DNA of 64,000 nt, taken from contig NC_052401.1 in NCBI RefSeq assembly GCF_009389715.1, forward strand, positions 1,414,843 through 1,478,842, read 5' to 3'. Both the position numbers and the translations under genes were made by a program. Origin of the DNA: Phoenix dactylifera. Its lineage: Eukaryota; Streptophyta; Magnoliopsida; Arecales; Arecaceae. Positions 44,401 through 56,423 of the stretch are shown in pieces (position 1 is the stretch's first letter; the number at the start of each line of letters is the position of its first letter). The notes under the pieces are model-generated. The model saw nothing but the letters and a program-made list of their open reading frames with translations, made no database searches and was not told where the DNA came from.

Positions 44401-47400
44401 TTTTGTATGGAATTCTTCATACAATTTGACTGTGGTTTTTAACACCATTTGGTTTTGCTAGCCATTTGATCTTCTTTCTGCAACATGTTGGTGCAAATTT
44501 CCACACTGCACATCCTATCAGGGTCTTCTTAATTACATTCTTGTATATGCACCTAGTCTAAACCTTAAGCAAACACAAACATGTTACCATCAAATAGGCT
44601 GTCTTTTTTTTTTTGTTCCTTCTTTTAAATAGATAGCTGTTGGTTGTATATGTATGGTGCTATCATTTTTTATAGAAATTATAGTTGCTGAATTGCAAAT
44701 GTTAATATTGGGATTGGTTGGAGGTGGAATATTGGTTTTTGGTTTTTGGTATTACAACTTAGGCCATTCCTGGGGTTTCTGCATGATACGGTTTTGAAGC
44801 TTGAGTTGTAAACTTTTCTGTATAGTGTTCCACATGCCTTCTCTAAGGTCTTCTATTGCTGGTAGCCCTGGTGTTTTTCCGTAGTTTGATGTCAGCAGAT
44901 CAGAAAATGTGTTTTTTTCTGAAATCATTGTAGCAGTAAAAGGTATATATGCCGTGACAACTTCCAGTTCTTTTTTGTACTTCATTAATAGTTCTATTTT
45001 GCATCAGAAGTTTTAAGGAAATCTAATCTGAATATTTTTGAGCTGATTGAAACTGACCTGATCAGCTAAACACGCTTAAACTAGGTCCGGTGGGGGCTCG
45101 TGCACATACACATAAAGAAGAGCAGGCACATAGAATCAAATTATCTATAATGTTCTTTTTGTTATATTGGCATCTGTTCTTCGGATAGATTTCCACTCTT
45201 GCCCTTAAATTCATTTTTAGATTTTAAATAATGACTATATGTGTTTGTTGGGATTACTTACATAGTCCTCACCCAGAAATGTCCAAATAATGTCAAGCAT
45301 ATTTACATTAATGAAATATTTAATTTCGTATGAATGGTTCATAAGCGGGTTTAGGCACATAAATGTATAATAAGCACTAACATGTGTTATGGTATGCTTG
45401 CAGCTAAAGTTCATGTAAATTGGATCTTTGATGTGATACTAATAAATGACGTACCTAGTTCTTTTATCTTACTTGGCTCGGGATAAAATATGGCGTTTGA
45501 TATGCACCAGTGGTATAGCAAGTTATCTTTTTGATTCAGGATATGAATGGACATTCACATGGCATATGAGGACATATTATCTTGTTTTTAAAGTGGCTTT
45601 GGGGTTATTGGAAAAATTTTAGAAGCTAATTTGCTTATCATCTAATCAAGAATTCCAAAGTTTGTTCGCTGCAAGATGGACTGGTTGCATCTACAGTAAG
45701 AATAGATGGGCTTGATGTTAGCAGTTCTGGTCAAAAGAGAACTAGTCTTAAGAAAATTTATGTTTTATAAATTTGTATGGATAAAGAAAGGTGAGTGCTT
45801 AAAGAAAAAGAAGCATTTAGGACTATCTACCAAAAGACAAATTTTGAAGTATACTGGTACAGGTACTTCAACCGTCAAACCAAGCAAAATGCTGAAAGTA
45901 CAAGGAGAACCTAATTCAAAGATTCCTATCACAGAAGCTAAGACTTTTTAAGAGTTTTTTTGAGCATTTGCTAAGTGCCTTAATGGTAGATGGTTGATAT
46001 TGTTCCCCTTCTTATGGTTTGAGCTGTATAATTAGGGAATGTTGCAAATTGGAGCTCTTGCAACCTATTATGTCATCTTAAGGACTTGAAGTCAATCAAC
46101 CTGTGCCTTTGTTTCCTTTTACTCCTTTACCTTTTGAGAATCTACTATCATGATGTATGTGTATGCATATTTATAATAGTATATATGTAGGTTCTGATGC
46201 CTATTCTCTACAGTGGCAGGGAGGGTAGGAAGGTACTGCTGCCACTTTTCCTTTGAAAAGCTGTAGAAGAGTTGAGAGCAAGGCAAGAGCATAATAAAAG
46301 GCCATGGCCTTAAAATTGCGTCACTTGTGAGAATATGCACCATGAACTGAACTAAGACAAACGGTTAAGAAGCTAAAATGGAAAATTTGGATCCATGACA
46401 TGGGGAGATTCCTAGCTCTTGCTAGAGTAATCCTACCAACCAGTGTTGGCAAAGAGAGTTCTCAAAGAATGTTGTGAAAATGTTATTTTAGAATACTGCT
46501 TAATTGTGATAGATAATATGGTCAAGGTGCTTCAACAAAATGGATTGGTGGTATGATTGGAGGAATTGTCATTAAGTTTGTTTATTACTTAGGTAACTTT
46601 AGTTGCTATTATAGTTATAGAGTTGATGAGATCGGCAATGGTAAGGAAGAGGAAGATTAGATCTATGTTAGGTTTGATCAGATCAAAAGGTAAATTGAGA
46701 AAGCAAAGAAGGTGTGGCAAGCAAATTTGGAATGAATTGGACAAGGATATGAGATCTTTTTCCCCATTATGTCCATGTAAGAAAAAAAAAAACTTGGAGA
46801 TGCAAGCTTTGATTTCCATCAACAGGAAGTGTCAGGGACCTGAAAACCAAAATTCATGCTTTTCAGTTGATACATACTCACGAACAGCAGTGCGCACATT
46901 GCCGCACATTATTGGCACAAGTTACGAGCCAAAATATCATTTAGAAATGCAAACCTCATAACATTGATATTAATTATCAAAAGGCTTTGTCGGCAGTGAT
47001 TGCATAATGTTAGACAAATCCTAAAGAGGTAACTTTGGACAAAAAAAAAAACAAAACAAAAAATCATTCGAAGATAGAACTATGCTAAAGATTGTATTTT
47101 TAGAAAACTAAGGGCATGTTTGGATAATCTAGCAAGGGATCTGGCCTATACCTACTGTATTCAATGGTTAGACAGCCTATTTGGGTATAGCCCATATCAA
47201 CCAAATTCCATATTGCCCGGAACCCCCACACCACACCACCTCCGTGCCCCCCCGCCGTGCGTGCGGCCCCCACTCCTCCCTCCGGGGATATGAATTAGGA
47301 GGAATTTGCTTGATGCAGGCCGTGCCCAAATGGACTGCCTAATCCACAAATCTAGCATGATTGGGCTGGATTTCCTTCTAGATTACCCAAACAGGCCCAG

Positions 47401-49054
47401 AAGAGTCTTTTTTTTGTAGAGAAAAGTGTCTAGGAAGTGTGTAGACCAAATCTTCAACAGGTCCATAGGTAATACTGTTGAACCCTCAGTTACTGCATCT
47501 TATGCACATCGTACTCAGGATTCAGGCTCATTGTAAATTATATTGGGGACATTTCTTGAAGGCTTCTCCAAGGTAATTTTTTATCAATAATGATTGAACA
47601 GTGAAAAATGGGAGAACAGGGTACTGTTGAAGAGTCACGAATCCAAATGCTGATTTCTATTGATAGTTTCTTGTTCATCATCATACCTATGTTTAGATGT
47701 AATTTATCAATAACACCACCATTACTATCTTGGGAAGTTTTGCCTTGACTAAAAAGGAAAGGTCAAGGTTTTAATCTATTTAGTTTTAAGGGCATTGGCA
47801 TTTTGATTCAGACATTTTTTGGCTGATCTTGTACTTGTATCTTTTTCCAAATATGACAGGATATACGGCAGAATGGTCAAAAAATAATATCATTTATGTT
47901 ACTTTATATCCCTATGAGATTGAAAACTTATGCAAAAGTATTTTTATCGGGAATACTTTCTTGTTACAGTAAGACTCAACAATTTACATTTCTGCATAGA
48001 TGACCAACTGCAGTGTATACTTTTTTTATTTGTATTTCTTACTGTCCTTTAAAATTTCCTTGATACCTTGACATATGCACGACTACTTAACTCAGCATTA
48101 GTGCAACGATGAAATTTCCAATTTATATAATATTCCAGAGAGACACCACTGGTTTGACGACAGAGAACAGAGAACTCAAGTTGCGGTTGCAGGCCATGGA
48201 ACAACAAGCAAAACTTCGTGATGGTATGTCTCTGATGCATTTTCAATGTCCTCTATGCTGATCTAAGCTTAAAATTTTGGTGTTTGCATTTTCAATATGC
48301 CATCACATTGACAACTAGATTATAAAATTCCCATGATACGTAATAATGAGTTTTAGTTTAATATGACGCCTTAACTCTTCCTGTAAACTCCACATTTAGA
48401 AGGATTAGGTGATTAGCTACATTGAACACGAAGTTGTCCGTTATCTTTGGTTTCATTTATCAATCTGACAAAATTGATAGGATTGCAGTGGTGTTTGCTT
48501 GACTAATAAAAAAACTGTCTGCTTTTACCAACCACTGAAAATTGTAGCGGTGTAAGTTGGCAAAAAGTGTGCAAGATCTTAATTCTAGTGCACAAAATGT
48601 TCAGTAGAAGAATGGAAAGATTGTAATAATTTCACGCCGTAATCTTGTTTATTGTTCTCAGATTCACAGGTTGTGGTCAGTTATTTGGTGCAGGGGCTCT
48701 TGACAGAAAAACAACTTGCTATCTGCTACTTGAAGACACCAACGCTAAATATGGAGAATTTCTATTACATTTATGTTACTGATTGTGTTTGGTTCTTGTA
48801 CAGCTTTGAATGAGGCTTTGAGGGAAGAAGTGCAGCGGCTCAAGATAGCAACTGGACAGCTTCCAAACATCAATGGGAATTGCTTCAATGGAGGACTTCA
48901 ACAGACTGTGCCACCCTATTTCTCCCACTCACATCAGTTACCTCACCTGAGCGGACATCAGGCTCAACATCACCATCAATCTCCATCTCAGAGTTCTTCA
49001 AATGGCCAGTCTCTGAGTGGTCCCTCCCTGAGTGATTCGATGGACTTCATGTGA
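41423..49054 (+). CDS. Group I bZIP transcription factor (RF2/VIP1-like), possibly damaged
   Basis: Group I bZIPs are DNA-binding regulators of vascular growth and touch or osmotic response. Exons are 41423-42005, 42823-42955, 48139-48223 and 48804-49054. Exon 1 has three HxRxxS motifs (residues 30-35, 106-111, 148-153), known 14-3-3 docking sites that control nuclear entry. Exons 1-2 give the basic region ending [12 protein letters not shown]. Exons 2-4 give the leucine zipper to [17 protein letters not shown] His/Gln/Ser-rich tail ends DSMDFM. Two oddities: near 41911 one base seems missing, since the frame before it fits [16 protein letters not shown] and only the shifted frame gives [20 protein letters not shown]; and intron 1 starts with GC (42006-42007) where the AAAAG/G phase requires the junction. 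Other junctions are GT-AG. This may be assembly error, a weak allele or early decay. Confidence 0.85.
43163..44112. mobile_element. Non-autonomous hAT element, 950 bp
   Basis: The element begins CAGGGGCGGCTC and ends GGGTCGGCCCTG, inverted termini of the hAT type, with longer imperfect inverted text inside the ends (GGGCCTAAGGCG near the left, GGGGCCTTAGGCGACC near the right). It is flanked by a perfect 8-bp duplication ATTGTTAC at 43155-43162 and 44113-44120, the hAT length. It holds no transposase domain; the proline-rich frames inside are compositional. It sits in bZIP intron 2 and should be spliced out. Confidence 0.92.
44113..47111 (+). other. bZIP intron 2, middle part
   Basis: Long intron sequence. 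A C-run followed by an A-run lies at about 44275-44300. Open frames up to 112 codons (for example 46623-46961) show no recognisable family. Nothing further was supported. Confidence 0.45.
47112..47398. mobile_element. Tourist-like MITE
   Basis: The 287-bp segment starts GGGCATGTTTGGATAATCTAG and ends CTAGATTACCCAAACAGGCCC; the ends are inverted repeats of about 20 bp with a few mismatches. The GGGC.TGTTTGG terminus is typical of PIF/Harbinger-type Tourist MITEs. A TAA precedes the left end but the right flank reads AGA, so the 3-bp duplication is not preserved. It lies in bZIP intron 2. Confidence 0.75.
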
Positions 49055-51401
49055 GGACATAATCATCTGTAGCTACAGTTTCAGCTACCTGTGACTATAT
49101 CTCCAAAAGGAATTCAGCCAATGTGAAGCATAGTTCATGTATACTAATGCATGTCTCCTAGGGAATTGTTGTTCTTTTGTGTTAATTACAATAATATCTG
49201 TATCCAAGATATTTGATTGGAAGTTTGTTTTAAAAAATTCAGACTGATATTTCTCTATGCTTATTGTAACTCCGTACAGAAGTTGCTAAGAGACCTTTCT
49301 TCTTCAGGATGAAAGGCGGTATGAGAAATGCTATCTAACATTTATCAGAGGCAGCATTTTTTTTCCTTCTTTCAAACACATGATATGGAATTTTTGCTTT
49401 AATGTTGCAATGGACAGAACTACACATTTCGTTGGTTTTGAATGTCAATCGTCCTCAACAACGTTCTCTTGTTTTTAGATGAACCCACCTTCTTGAACTG
49501 GAGAGCTTTTAAATAACAGCAGTGCCTGCTGAAATATTAACTGGATTTGTTACTACATGTTAATGATTTTGGGGAGCCAGCAGATGCTCGGCAGTTGCAG
49601 CGTGCGGTGGTAGAGCTTGAAGGTATAGAAATTCACTGGTACACAGGGAGGGAAGGCTTCTGACAAAAGAGAAGGGTAGTCGTGTGTATCAAAGTGACTG
49701 TTAATTTATGTTCTGGTCCTTCAATTTGAATGCAATCCTAAAATCATGCCTTGCTACTCTATTCCTTCTTGTGCTTAATGTTCGCATGCCTGATCTCAAA
49801 TGGTTTTACCTCATCTTTGTGCCTCTTCTCACTATTAACGCGAATGATTCTAACTAAATATAGCACACTTCAACCTTAAAATTTTTGCCCCAGTTATTCT
49901 CATTTTACAAAACACTGGCACTAAATTATGAAAGCAAACGATGCTAATATGATTATGCTACTGTTGGTCCACTTCTTAGTGCAAAATATGGTTCCGCTAT
50001 GGGACAGCACCATAGGTTCAAAATGCTCATGAATCAGAACTCTGTGTTACTACTGCTGAGATCTGTTCCTCAAGAATTTGCAGCCATCTGTAATGAAGAT
50101 GTCACAGCAAGCGAATTATATCATAGCAAGACAGAAAGGATCCATTCATGCAAAACCAAACCTATTAGTACCTTTGGCTTTGACATATGGAGGCAGATGA
50201 TAATTTTGTTGTTTGTAGGAAGGAAGATGCTCATGAGGAGACATGGGCCCTCAAGTATGAATGTCAGTTATGGGAGCAACACAAGTGGCACCGGAAATTA
50301 ATACTTAGATTCTTCAACACAAGTGGTACCTGACCTGTCTAAACCAGTTGAATAGTACTTAGACTATATGCTATTTATCTCGTCCAGATGATTGGCTAAC
50401 TAGTTGGTCCTAAATGGTCAATAAATGGTTCAATCGGAGCCATGCAATGACGGTTTTAGATGTCAGCAGGCATAAAAATGATATATCTTCTTGGATCCTT
50501 AAGATTCCAATAAATAAATCCTGTGCAGTGTGCAAGTAGGGCAGTATAGATGCATCTAAGAGGGATGTGAATCTATCCCAGCTGGTCCCCAAAGAAAATT
50601 GAGCTAATAAGGGTCTTATCCTTGTTTATTTGATTAATTTTTCCACCATTAATTTTTCATATTTAATGGGGAAAAAAACCTATAGAACATGAAAAAAATT
50701 ATTTTTTACCAATTAGAGATTAAGATATATTTTTTTCTAAAATAAACTTAAGCATTTAGATTGGATAGGATTATTTTTTTTTAATAATAGCATAGTATAT
50801 ATTTTATATTTTTTTTTAAAAAAATAGATGCTCAACTAAATATAAACTATTTATTAATATGCTATTTTTTATATTAAATATGTATATAAATGTTATTTTT
50901 TAGATATTATATATTAACTTTATAAAAAATATTTTTATGATGTTTTTTTATTTTATTTTTCTGCAAATCAAATGCGTGCCTCGGCGGCCGGTGCGCATTT
51001 GCAAGAATGGAGGCCGGACTCGGCAACACTCCTTCCCGCTATCCAGGATAACGATCGGATCCCGTATAACATATTCCTCTCCCTTAAATCGTGTATCCGG
51101 AATTCCGGACCTTACCCTCTGATTCCTCTCGATACAAGTCCCCGGACCCGAACCTTTTTACCTTCCTTTGTTTATTTCTTTTTCTGCCCTCGAAGATTCC
51201 AGAAAGGTTTCATTCCAACGTTTCGCGCTCTTTCGATCGCCTCCCGCCCTACTCGCTCCCCCAAAAGAACCATTCTACCGCCACCGCAACCCACCCCGCC
51301 GGCCCGCCCCTATATCACGGCTATAGGCTCCTCTTTTTTTCCCTCGCCTCGCTATCGCCATTGCTTCAGTCGTTGGGACCATAGCTCTGGGCTTCCATCC
51401 G
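49055..51401. other. bZIP 3' flank and spacer
   Basis: The first 200 bp are likely bZIP 3' UTR. No gene was recognised in 49300-50940. From 50960 the composition turns GC-rich and then CT-rich, as in a promoter and leader of the gene starting at 51402. Confidence 0.45.
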
Positions 51402-51655
51402 ATGGGCTCGCCGCGACGGGAGGTGGATCTCCGGACGGCCGGGATGGAGGGAGGAGCGGAGGAGGCGATCGAAGAGGTCGGGGAGAGCTCATCTCCGCCG
51501 AGAGGGCTCGGTCTCGGCGGTGGGGGAGGGATCGCGGCGAACGACATCGAGAACAAAATCTTCACGCGGTTGGTGGGGAACGGGAATGGGGAGGCCGTCT
51601 CCAATCCCGACTTCAAGGACCAGCTTGAGGCCCGCTTCAGCCGATTGCCCCACAG
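51402..51655 (+). CDS. First exon of a putative ACT-domain Raf-like kinase (STY family)
   Basis: An open frame of 84 codons plus two bases ends at a good donor (CACAG/GTGAGG). It runs from MGSPRREVDLRTAGMEGG through VGESSSPP and a Gly-rich part to NPDFKDQLEARFSRLPHR. This resembles the N-terminus of plant STY8/17/46-type kinases, where a similar acidic leader ends in LPTR or LPHR just before the YALDVNVERAEDVL segment and an intron falls at the same phase. That match is from memory. A second ATG at 51444 is also possible. No later exon (ACT domain, kinase domain) was recognised up to 64000. A hAT transposase gene follows 430 bp behind. Either intron 1 exceeds 12 kb or the rest has been lost. 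Confidence 0.55.
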
Positions 51656-52088
51656 GTGAGGTTGAACTGACCGGGATCTTGATGGGTTCTTGGTTTTGTT
51701 TGCTAGGGTTCTTGATGCGTATTTAGCTTGTTTAAATTTGGATATGGTATTGAAACTGGATGCCCTTTTGTTTTCTTTTTCATCTTCTTTAATGAATTTA
51801 GTAGTTCTTTAGATCTTCATGGGATTGTAGCAGTTCTTGTTGGTTCTTGGTTTTTTTCCTTTTTCTTTTAAGTTTCATCCCGAATCTTGTTTTGAGATGT
51901 TATTAGGGCAGTTGTTTAACTATTTTCTGGTGTAAGATGCTTTTGATTTAACTTTTTTGGGAAAGAAAGATTCATCTTTCCAAAAGTTGTAAAACTCGAG
52001 TAGCGATCCATAATTGAAACAAGCTCTCAATCATTTACTTGCATTTCATGCTTATACAGTTTTATTGAATTATGTGGAAAATAGGTTA

Positions 52089-54301
52089 ATGTCCGTGATG
52101 GGTAGCAATGAAAACACAGCTGAAGTTTCAAGAACACTTTGCTCTAGTAGTTCTCAAGCTATGAAGCCCTCTAATACAGATAGCTTTCGAGCGAGCAAAA
52201 AAAGGAGGTCAGAGATATGGAATCATTATAGTGAAGTAGAAGACCAAAAAGACAAGGCCAAATGCAATTATTGCCATTTTATTTTTTCAGCCAATCTTAA
52301 AAATGGGACAAGTCATCTTCACAGACACACAAAGAACTGTAAGTCCAAAAAAAGTCTTGATAGGAGGCAGAAACAGTTAATAGGTAATGTGGCTTCAAAA
52401 GATGGTGTTGTATTGAATGAGTTGACTCCCTATTCATTTGATCAAGAGAGAAGCCGTGAGGATCTTGCAAGAATGATAATTCTACAGGAGTTGCCATTTA
52501 TAACAGTTGAGCACCCAGCTTTGCAGAAATTTGTTAGGGACCTTAGACCTGAATTTCATGTTGTTTCAAGAACAACATTGGCATCTGATTGCTTTAAAGC
52601 ATATGAAAAGGAAAAAAGAAGACTTGATGATTTGTTTAAGGCAAACTGTGGAAGAATCAGCTTAACATCCGATATGTGGACATCAAATCAGACATTAGGA
52701 TATATGTGTCTCACTGCACATTACATCACTAATGATTGGAAACTTAAAAAGCATATTATCAGTTTTAAGATGGTTCCTTCACCACATACGGGCTTAGTCA
52801 TTAGTGATTGTATAGCTAGCTGCATTTTATCTTGGAATATCGAGAAAAGGTTGGGTTCAATCACTGTTGATAATTTGCCAGCAAATACAATTGCAGCCAT
52901 GGAACTTCAAAGAAAATTTAGAAGAGATTTACTTTTGGATGGTAAGTTCTTTCATGTGCGTTGCTGTGCACATATTCTTAATTTGATTGTGAAGGACGGG
53001 TTGAAGATTATGGAGGGTGCTATTCATAGGATCCGTGAGGCTGTTAAATATGTAAAATCATCTCAAGCAAGATTGGAAACATTTATGGAAATTGCGAAAC
53101 AATTAAAGATGAATGATAAGAAAAAGATATGCATAGATGTACCTACTCACTGGAATTCTACATATCTCATGTTAGATGATGCTATACAATTCAAGGATGT
53201 GTTTATGCGACTTGAGGCACAGGATTCTAATTTTGAAGATGCACCAACTGAGGAAGATTGGTCTCAAGGCACTATTATTTGTAACTTTTTAAAAGTTTTC
53301 CATCATATAACTAAAATTTGTTCACAAACAAAAAGTCCAACTACAAATTTGTATTTCTATGAAATTTGGAGAATACATATGCTATTGATTCAAGAATCTA
53401 AGAGTTCAAATGCAGTTGTGACAATGATGGCCTTAAAGATGCAAGAAGAATTTGACAAATATTGGAAGCAATGCTCTCACATTCTTGCCGTAGGGGTTGT
53501 TCTTGATCCAAGATATAAGATGAAGCTTATTAAGTATTGCTTTCAAAAAATCTATGGTAATGGTGATCGTGCTTCATTTGAAATCAAGAAAGTGTACGAT
53601 GTTCTTCAAAATCTTTATGATGATTATACAATTTTATATGGTGCAAATGTCGCTCATGTTCAAGTGGAGGTGATGGTGTCTACATCTCATGGTAGAGGAG
53701 ATGAGAGTTTTTTTTTGCAAGACTATAAAAAATTTATCCGAGAAAAAGAAGTTGCCCAACCTTCCAAGTCAGAAATAGAGATGTATTTGGAAGAGAAGGT
53801 ATTTTACGATTTTTAATTTGGATGCTTGCATTAAAATATAAGTCAATATTACTAATAAAAATGACTTGCAATGTACTTTTTTTGAGCAGGTTCATTCATT
53901 AGGGGATCAAAATTTTGACATTCTAGACTATTGGAGATTCAATGAATCAAAATATCCAATATTGTCTAGGATGGTACGTGATATCTTGGCAATTCCTGTT
54001 TCTACCGTTGCATTTGAGTCTGCCTTCAGCACTACTGGCAGGGTTTTGGATGATTTCCGTAGCAGCCTATCCCCGGATATGGTTGAGGCATTGATATGCA
54101 CACAAGATTGGCTTCGAGACACCTTGCCTCATCTTGCAGGTTCAATTTCTAGAACATCTCTAACTTTATCATATACTAGTGCTTTAAAACTTTTCAATTT
54201 TTAATTTTATATTTTTTTCATTTGTAGATGACCCACCTCCTCATACTAATTACAAGGTTGAAGATTACGAAACAGCTATTGTTATTAGCACTGATGATTA
54301 G
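52089..54301 (+). CDS. hAT-superfamily transposase with BED finger (RICESLEEPER-like)
   Basis: Three exons, 52089-53798, 53890-54139 and 54228-54301, all GT-AG and in phase, give about 677 residues without a break. A BED zinc finger lies at about 41-84 (Cys59, Cys62, His76 or His78, His80, Cys84). The catalytic region holds SDMWTSNQTLGYM, TVDNLPANT and HVRCCAHILNLIVKDGL, then PTHWNSTYLML. The C-terminal dimerisation domain (ILDYWRFNESKYPILSRMVRD, AFSTTGRVLDDFRSSL) follows; the acidic residues expected for hAT activity appear present. The first ATG in the frame is 52089, another at 52098. Terminal inverted repeats and an 8-bp duplication could not be found, so this could be a domesticated gene like DAYSLEEPER/RICESLEEPER or an element whose ends have decayed. 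A further splice acceptor at about 54418 suggests an intron in the 3' UTR. Confidence 0.88.
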
Positions 54302-54566
54302 CTTATGTAGGTAACAATCATCTTCATTATTATGGTTCTATTGTTAAGAATATTGTAATTTTTATGCATAGTTTACTATATATCTATTATCTAAGTGAAA
54401 AAGAAAATTTTTTTGCAGCTATTTTCTATCAAGTCCAGACAACGTTGGGGTGCGACTTTGCGAACTGAAGAGTAAGAGACTCTTGTGTGATTACATCTCT
54501 CTCTCCCTCATTCTCATGTAATGAATGTTTGGATTTGTATGTCTCTCCATGTGAGGGCTTTGCCTA

Positions 54567-54987
54567 AGGCCTTTTAAACTGGCTTATTGGGCCTTGTAAT
54601 GGGGCTAATCCCACCAGGAATGGGGAAATATATCAGGTTGCCTCTTGCTTCCTCTATTCATCTGTCATCGCATTGAGCTTTATCACTTGAATCTTGTAGT
54701 TGTCCGTTGATGTTCGAAACATTATTATTAGGTTCCTTTTTGATTTGTCCTGTCCACTTTATTAGGTCTTGTGCACTTCTATCTTGGTGAAGTCAAGCTC
54801 CAATCCATGGTCCACACTAACCTCAAAGGCACCAAGAATTTCATTGCGATCTCTTAGATCCTAACTTATGCCCCTGTTGTCATTGCAGGATTCATGGTTA
54901 TACTACTTCTTGCTTTGCTTTGTGATGAAAGTTTTATGGACATGATTGCCCCCTTAGTTTTGACAATTCTTGATTCTATCCATATAT
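54567..54987. repeat. 421-bp direct repeat, copy 1
   Basis: Matches 56003-56423 in the same orientation with about 21 differences by eye, roughly 95% identity, and no gaps. It starts AGGCCTTTTAAACTGG and ends CATATAT. It lacks TG...CA ends, so it is not an obvious LTR pair. No coding content was recognised. Confidence 0.9.
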
Positions 54988-55029
54988 CAGGAGTCAGATT
55001 GTTGATGAGTTTTTTTTTTTTTATATAGT

Positions 55030-55215
55030 CCTTTGATGAACTGGACCCGAACAAACAAATCCGACCCGGACCCAAACCGGACCAAATTTTTTTTGGATTG
55101 GGTCCGGATCATATATGAATCCGACCCGACCCGAATGACCTGTTGGATCAGAAATTGTAGTCATGAGTCCGACCCGACCTGATCTTCAATTAGATTGGGT
55201 TTGGGTCCAAAATAG
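55030..55215. repeat. GACCCG-rich subterminal-like tract
   Basis: Multiple CCGACCCG, GACCCGAA and GGGTCCGGAT words lie within about 180 bp. Such arrays are common as subterminal repeats of non-autonomous hAT elements in plants. The ends and a duplication were not found, so the family is a guess. Confidence 0.35.
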
Positions 55216-56002
55216 CTGATTTTCACTGTAACGAGAAGGACAAGGACCAAACTCGTTATTGTCGAGTGCTCTGCAATTGATAAATTCTTATGGACTTGTT
55301 GTAGCATACTCAACAAGGTCAGTTAGAGATCTAATCAGTGGAAATTCCATCTCACTGTGAGGCACTTTTAGTGGGGTGCGAGATTACTTATTCTCCTATT
55401 CATCTTCTTTGTCATTTTCATAATCTTAGAGTACCTTTGAATTCGCATATGGTTCTGTAGTTTCTTATTGTGGGTAAACAAGCCCATAGACAAGAAATGG
55501 CTGTAGAACAGGCAGTCACCTCCTCCAACCAAGCGCAATGGGCTGCTGAGGCATTCAAGCCAGCAGATCCTGTGCATCCCTCTGGCTGCTACAGTGACAA
55601 CCATGGTGGCCCAACATTATGTTAGTTTGACATCCATGTATTTTACTTTTTAATGAATTCAAACATATCCATACCACCAACAAAACATGAATTATATGTT
55701 TGGAATGCATGAACTCCAAAGAGGAACAAGTTACCAACTTCTAGAACACATCTTAGGAAGTTATTGACCATCAGAAGCTACATCAAGGCATGTGAGTTAT
55801 GGTTGAGGTTGCCTTGCTTGCAATGATGTCCTCACAGGCCAACACCATACGACTATCTCCGTACCAGTGACCTTGATCTTGTAGGTATCATGATATTTGA
55901 AATTGGGTTTGATTTTCGTTGGTGGTTACCATATGTGTCTGGTATTATCTACTAGTTTTGTTTCTCCTGTATGGGTCCTGTGTGTGCCTAGCAGGGTCCT
56001 GC

Positions 56003-56423
56003 AGGCCTTTTAAACTGGCTCATTGGGCCTTGTAATGGGGCTAATCCCACCAGGAATGGGGAAGTATATCAGGTTGCCTCTTGCTTCCTCTATTCATCTA
56101 TCATCGCATTGAGCTTTATCACTTGAATCTTGTAGTTGTCCATTGGTGTTCGAAACATTATTTTTAGGTTCCTTTCTGATTTGTCCTATCCACTTTGATA
56201 GGTCTTGTGCGCTTCTATCTTGGTGAAGTCAAGCTCCAATCCATGGCCCACACGAACCTCAAAGGCACCAAGAATTTAATTGTGATCCTTTAGATCCTAA
56301 CTTATGCCCCTGTTGTCATTGCAGGATTCATGGTTGTACTACTTCTTGCTTTGCTCTGTGATGAAAGTTTTATGGACATGATTGCCCCCTTAGTTTTGAC
56401 AATTCTTGATGCTACCCATATAT
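56003..56423. repeat. 421-bp direct repeat, copy 2
   Basis: The partner of 54567-54987. The unit-to-unit distance is 1436 bp. Between the copies lies the GACCCG tract and about 800 bp of unassigned sequence. Confidence 0.9.

Noticed and set aside
49560-49680. LINE or other coding relic near GCAGTTGCAGCGTGCGGTGG
   Set aside because: The translation looks protein-like for about 25 residues only and could not be tied to any family.
54567-56423. LTR pair of a small retroelement
   Set aside because: The repeats lack TG...CA termini and target duplications, and the space between shows no recognisable priming sites or retroelement content.
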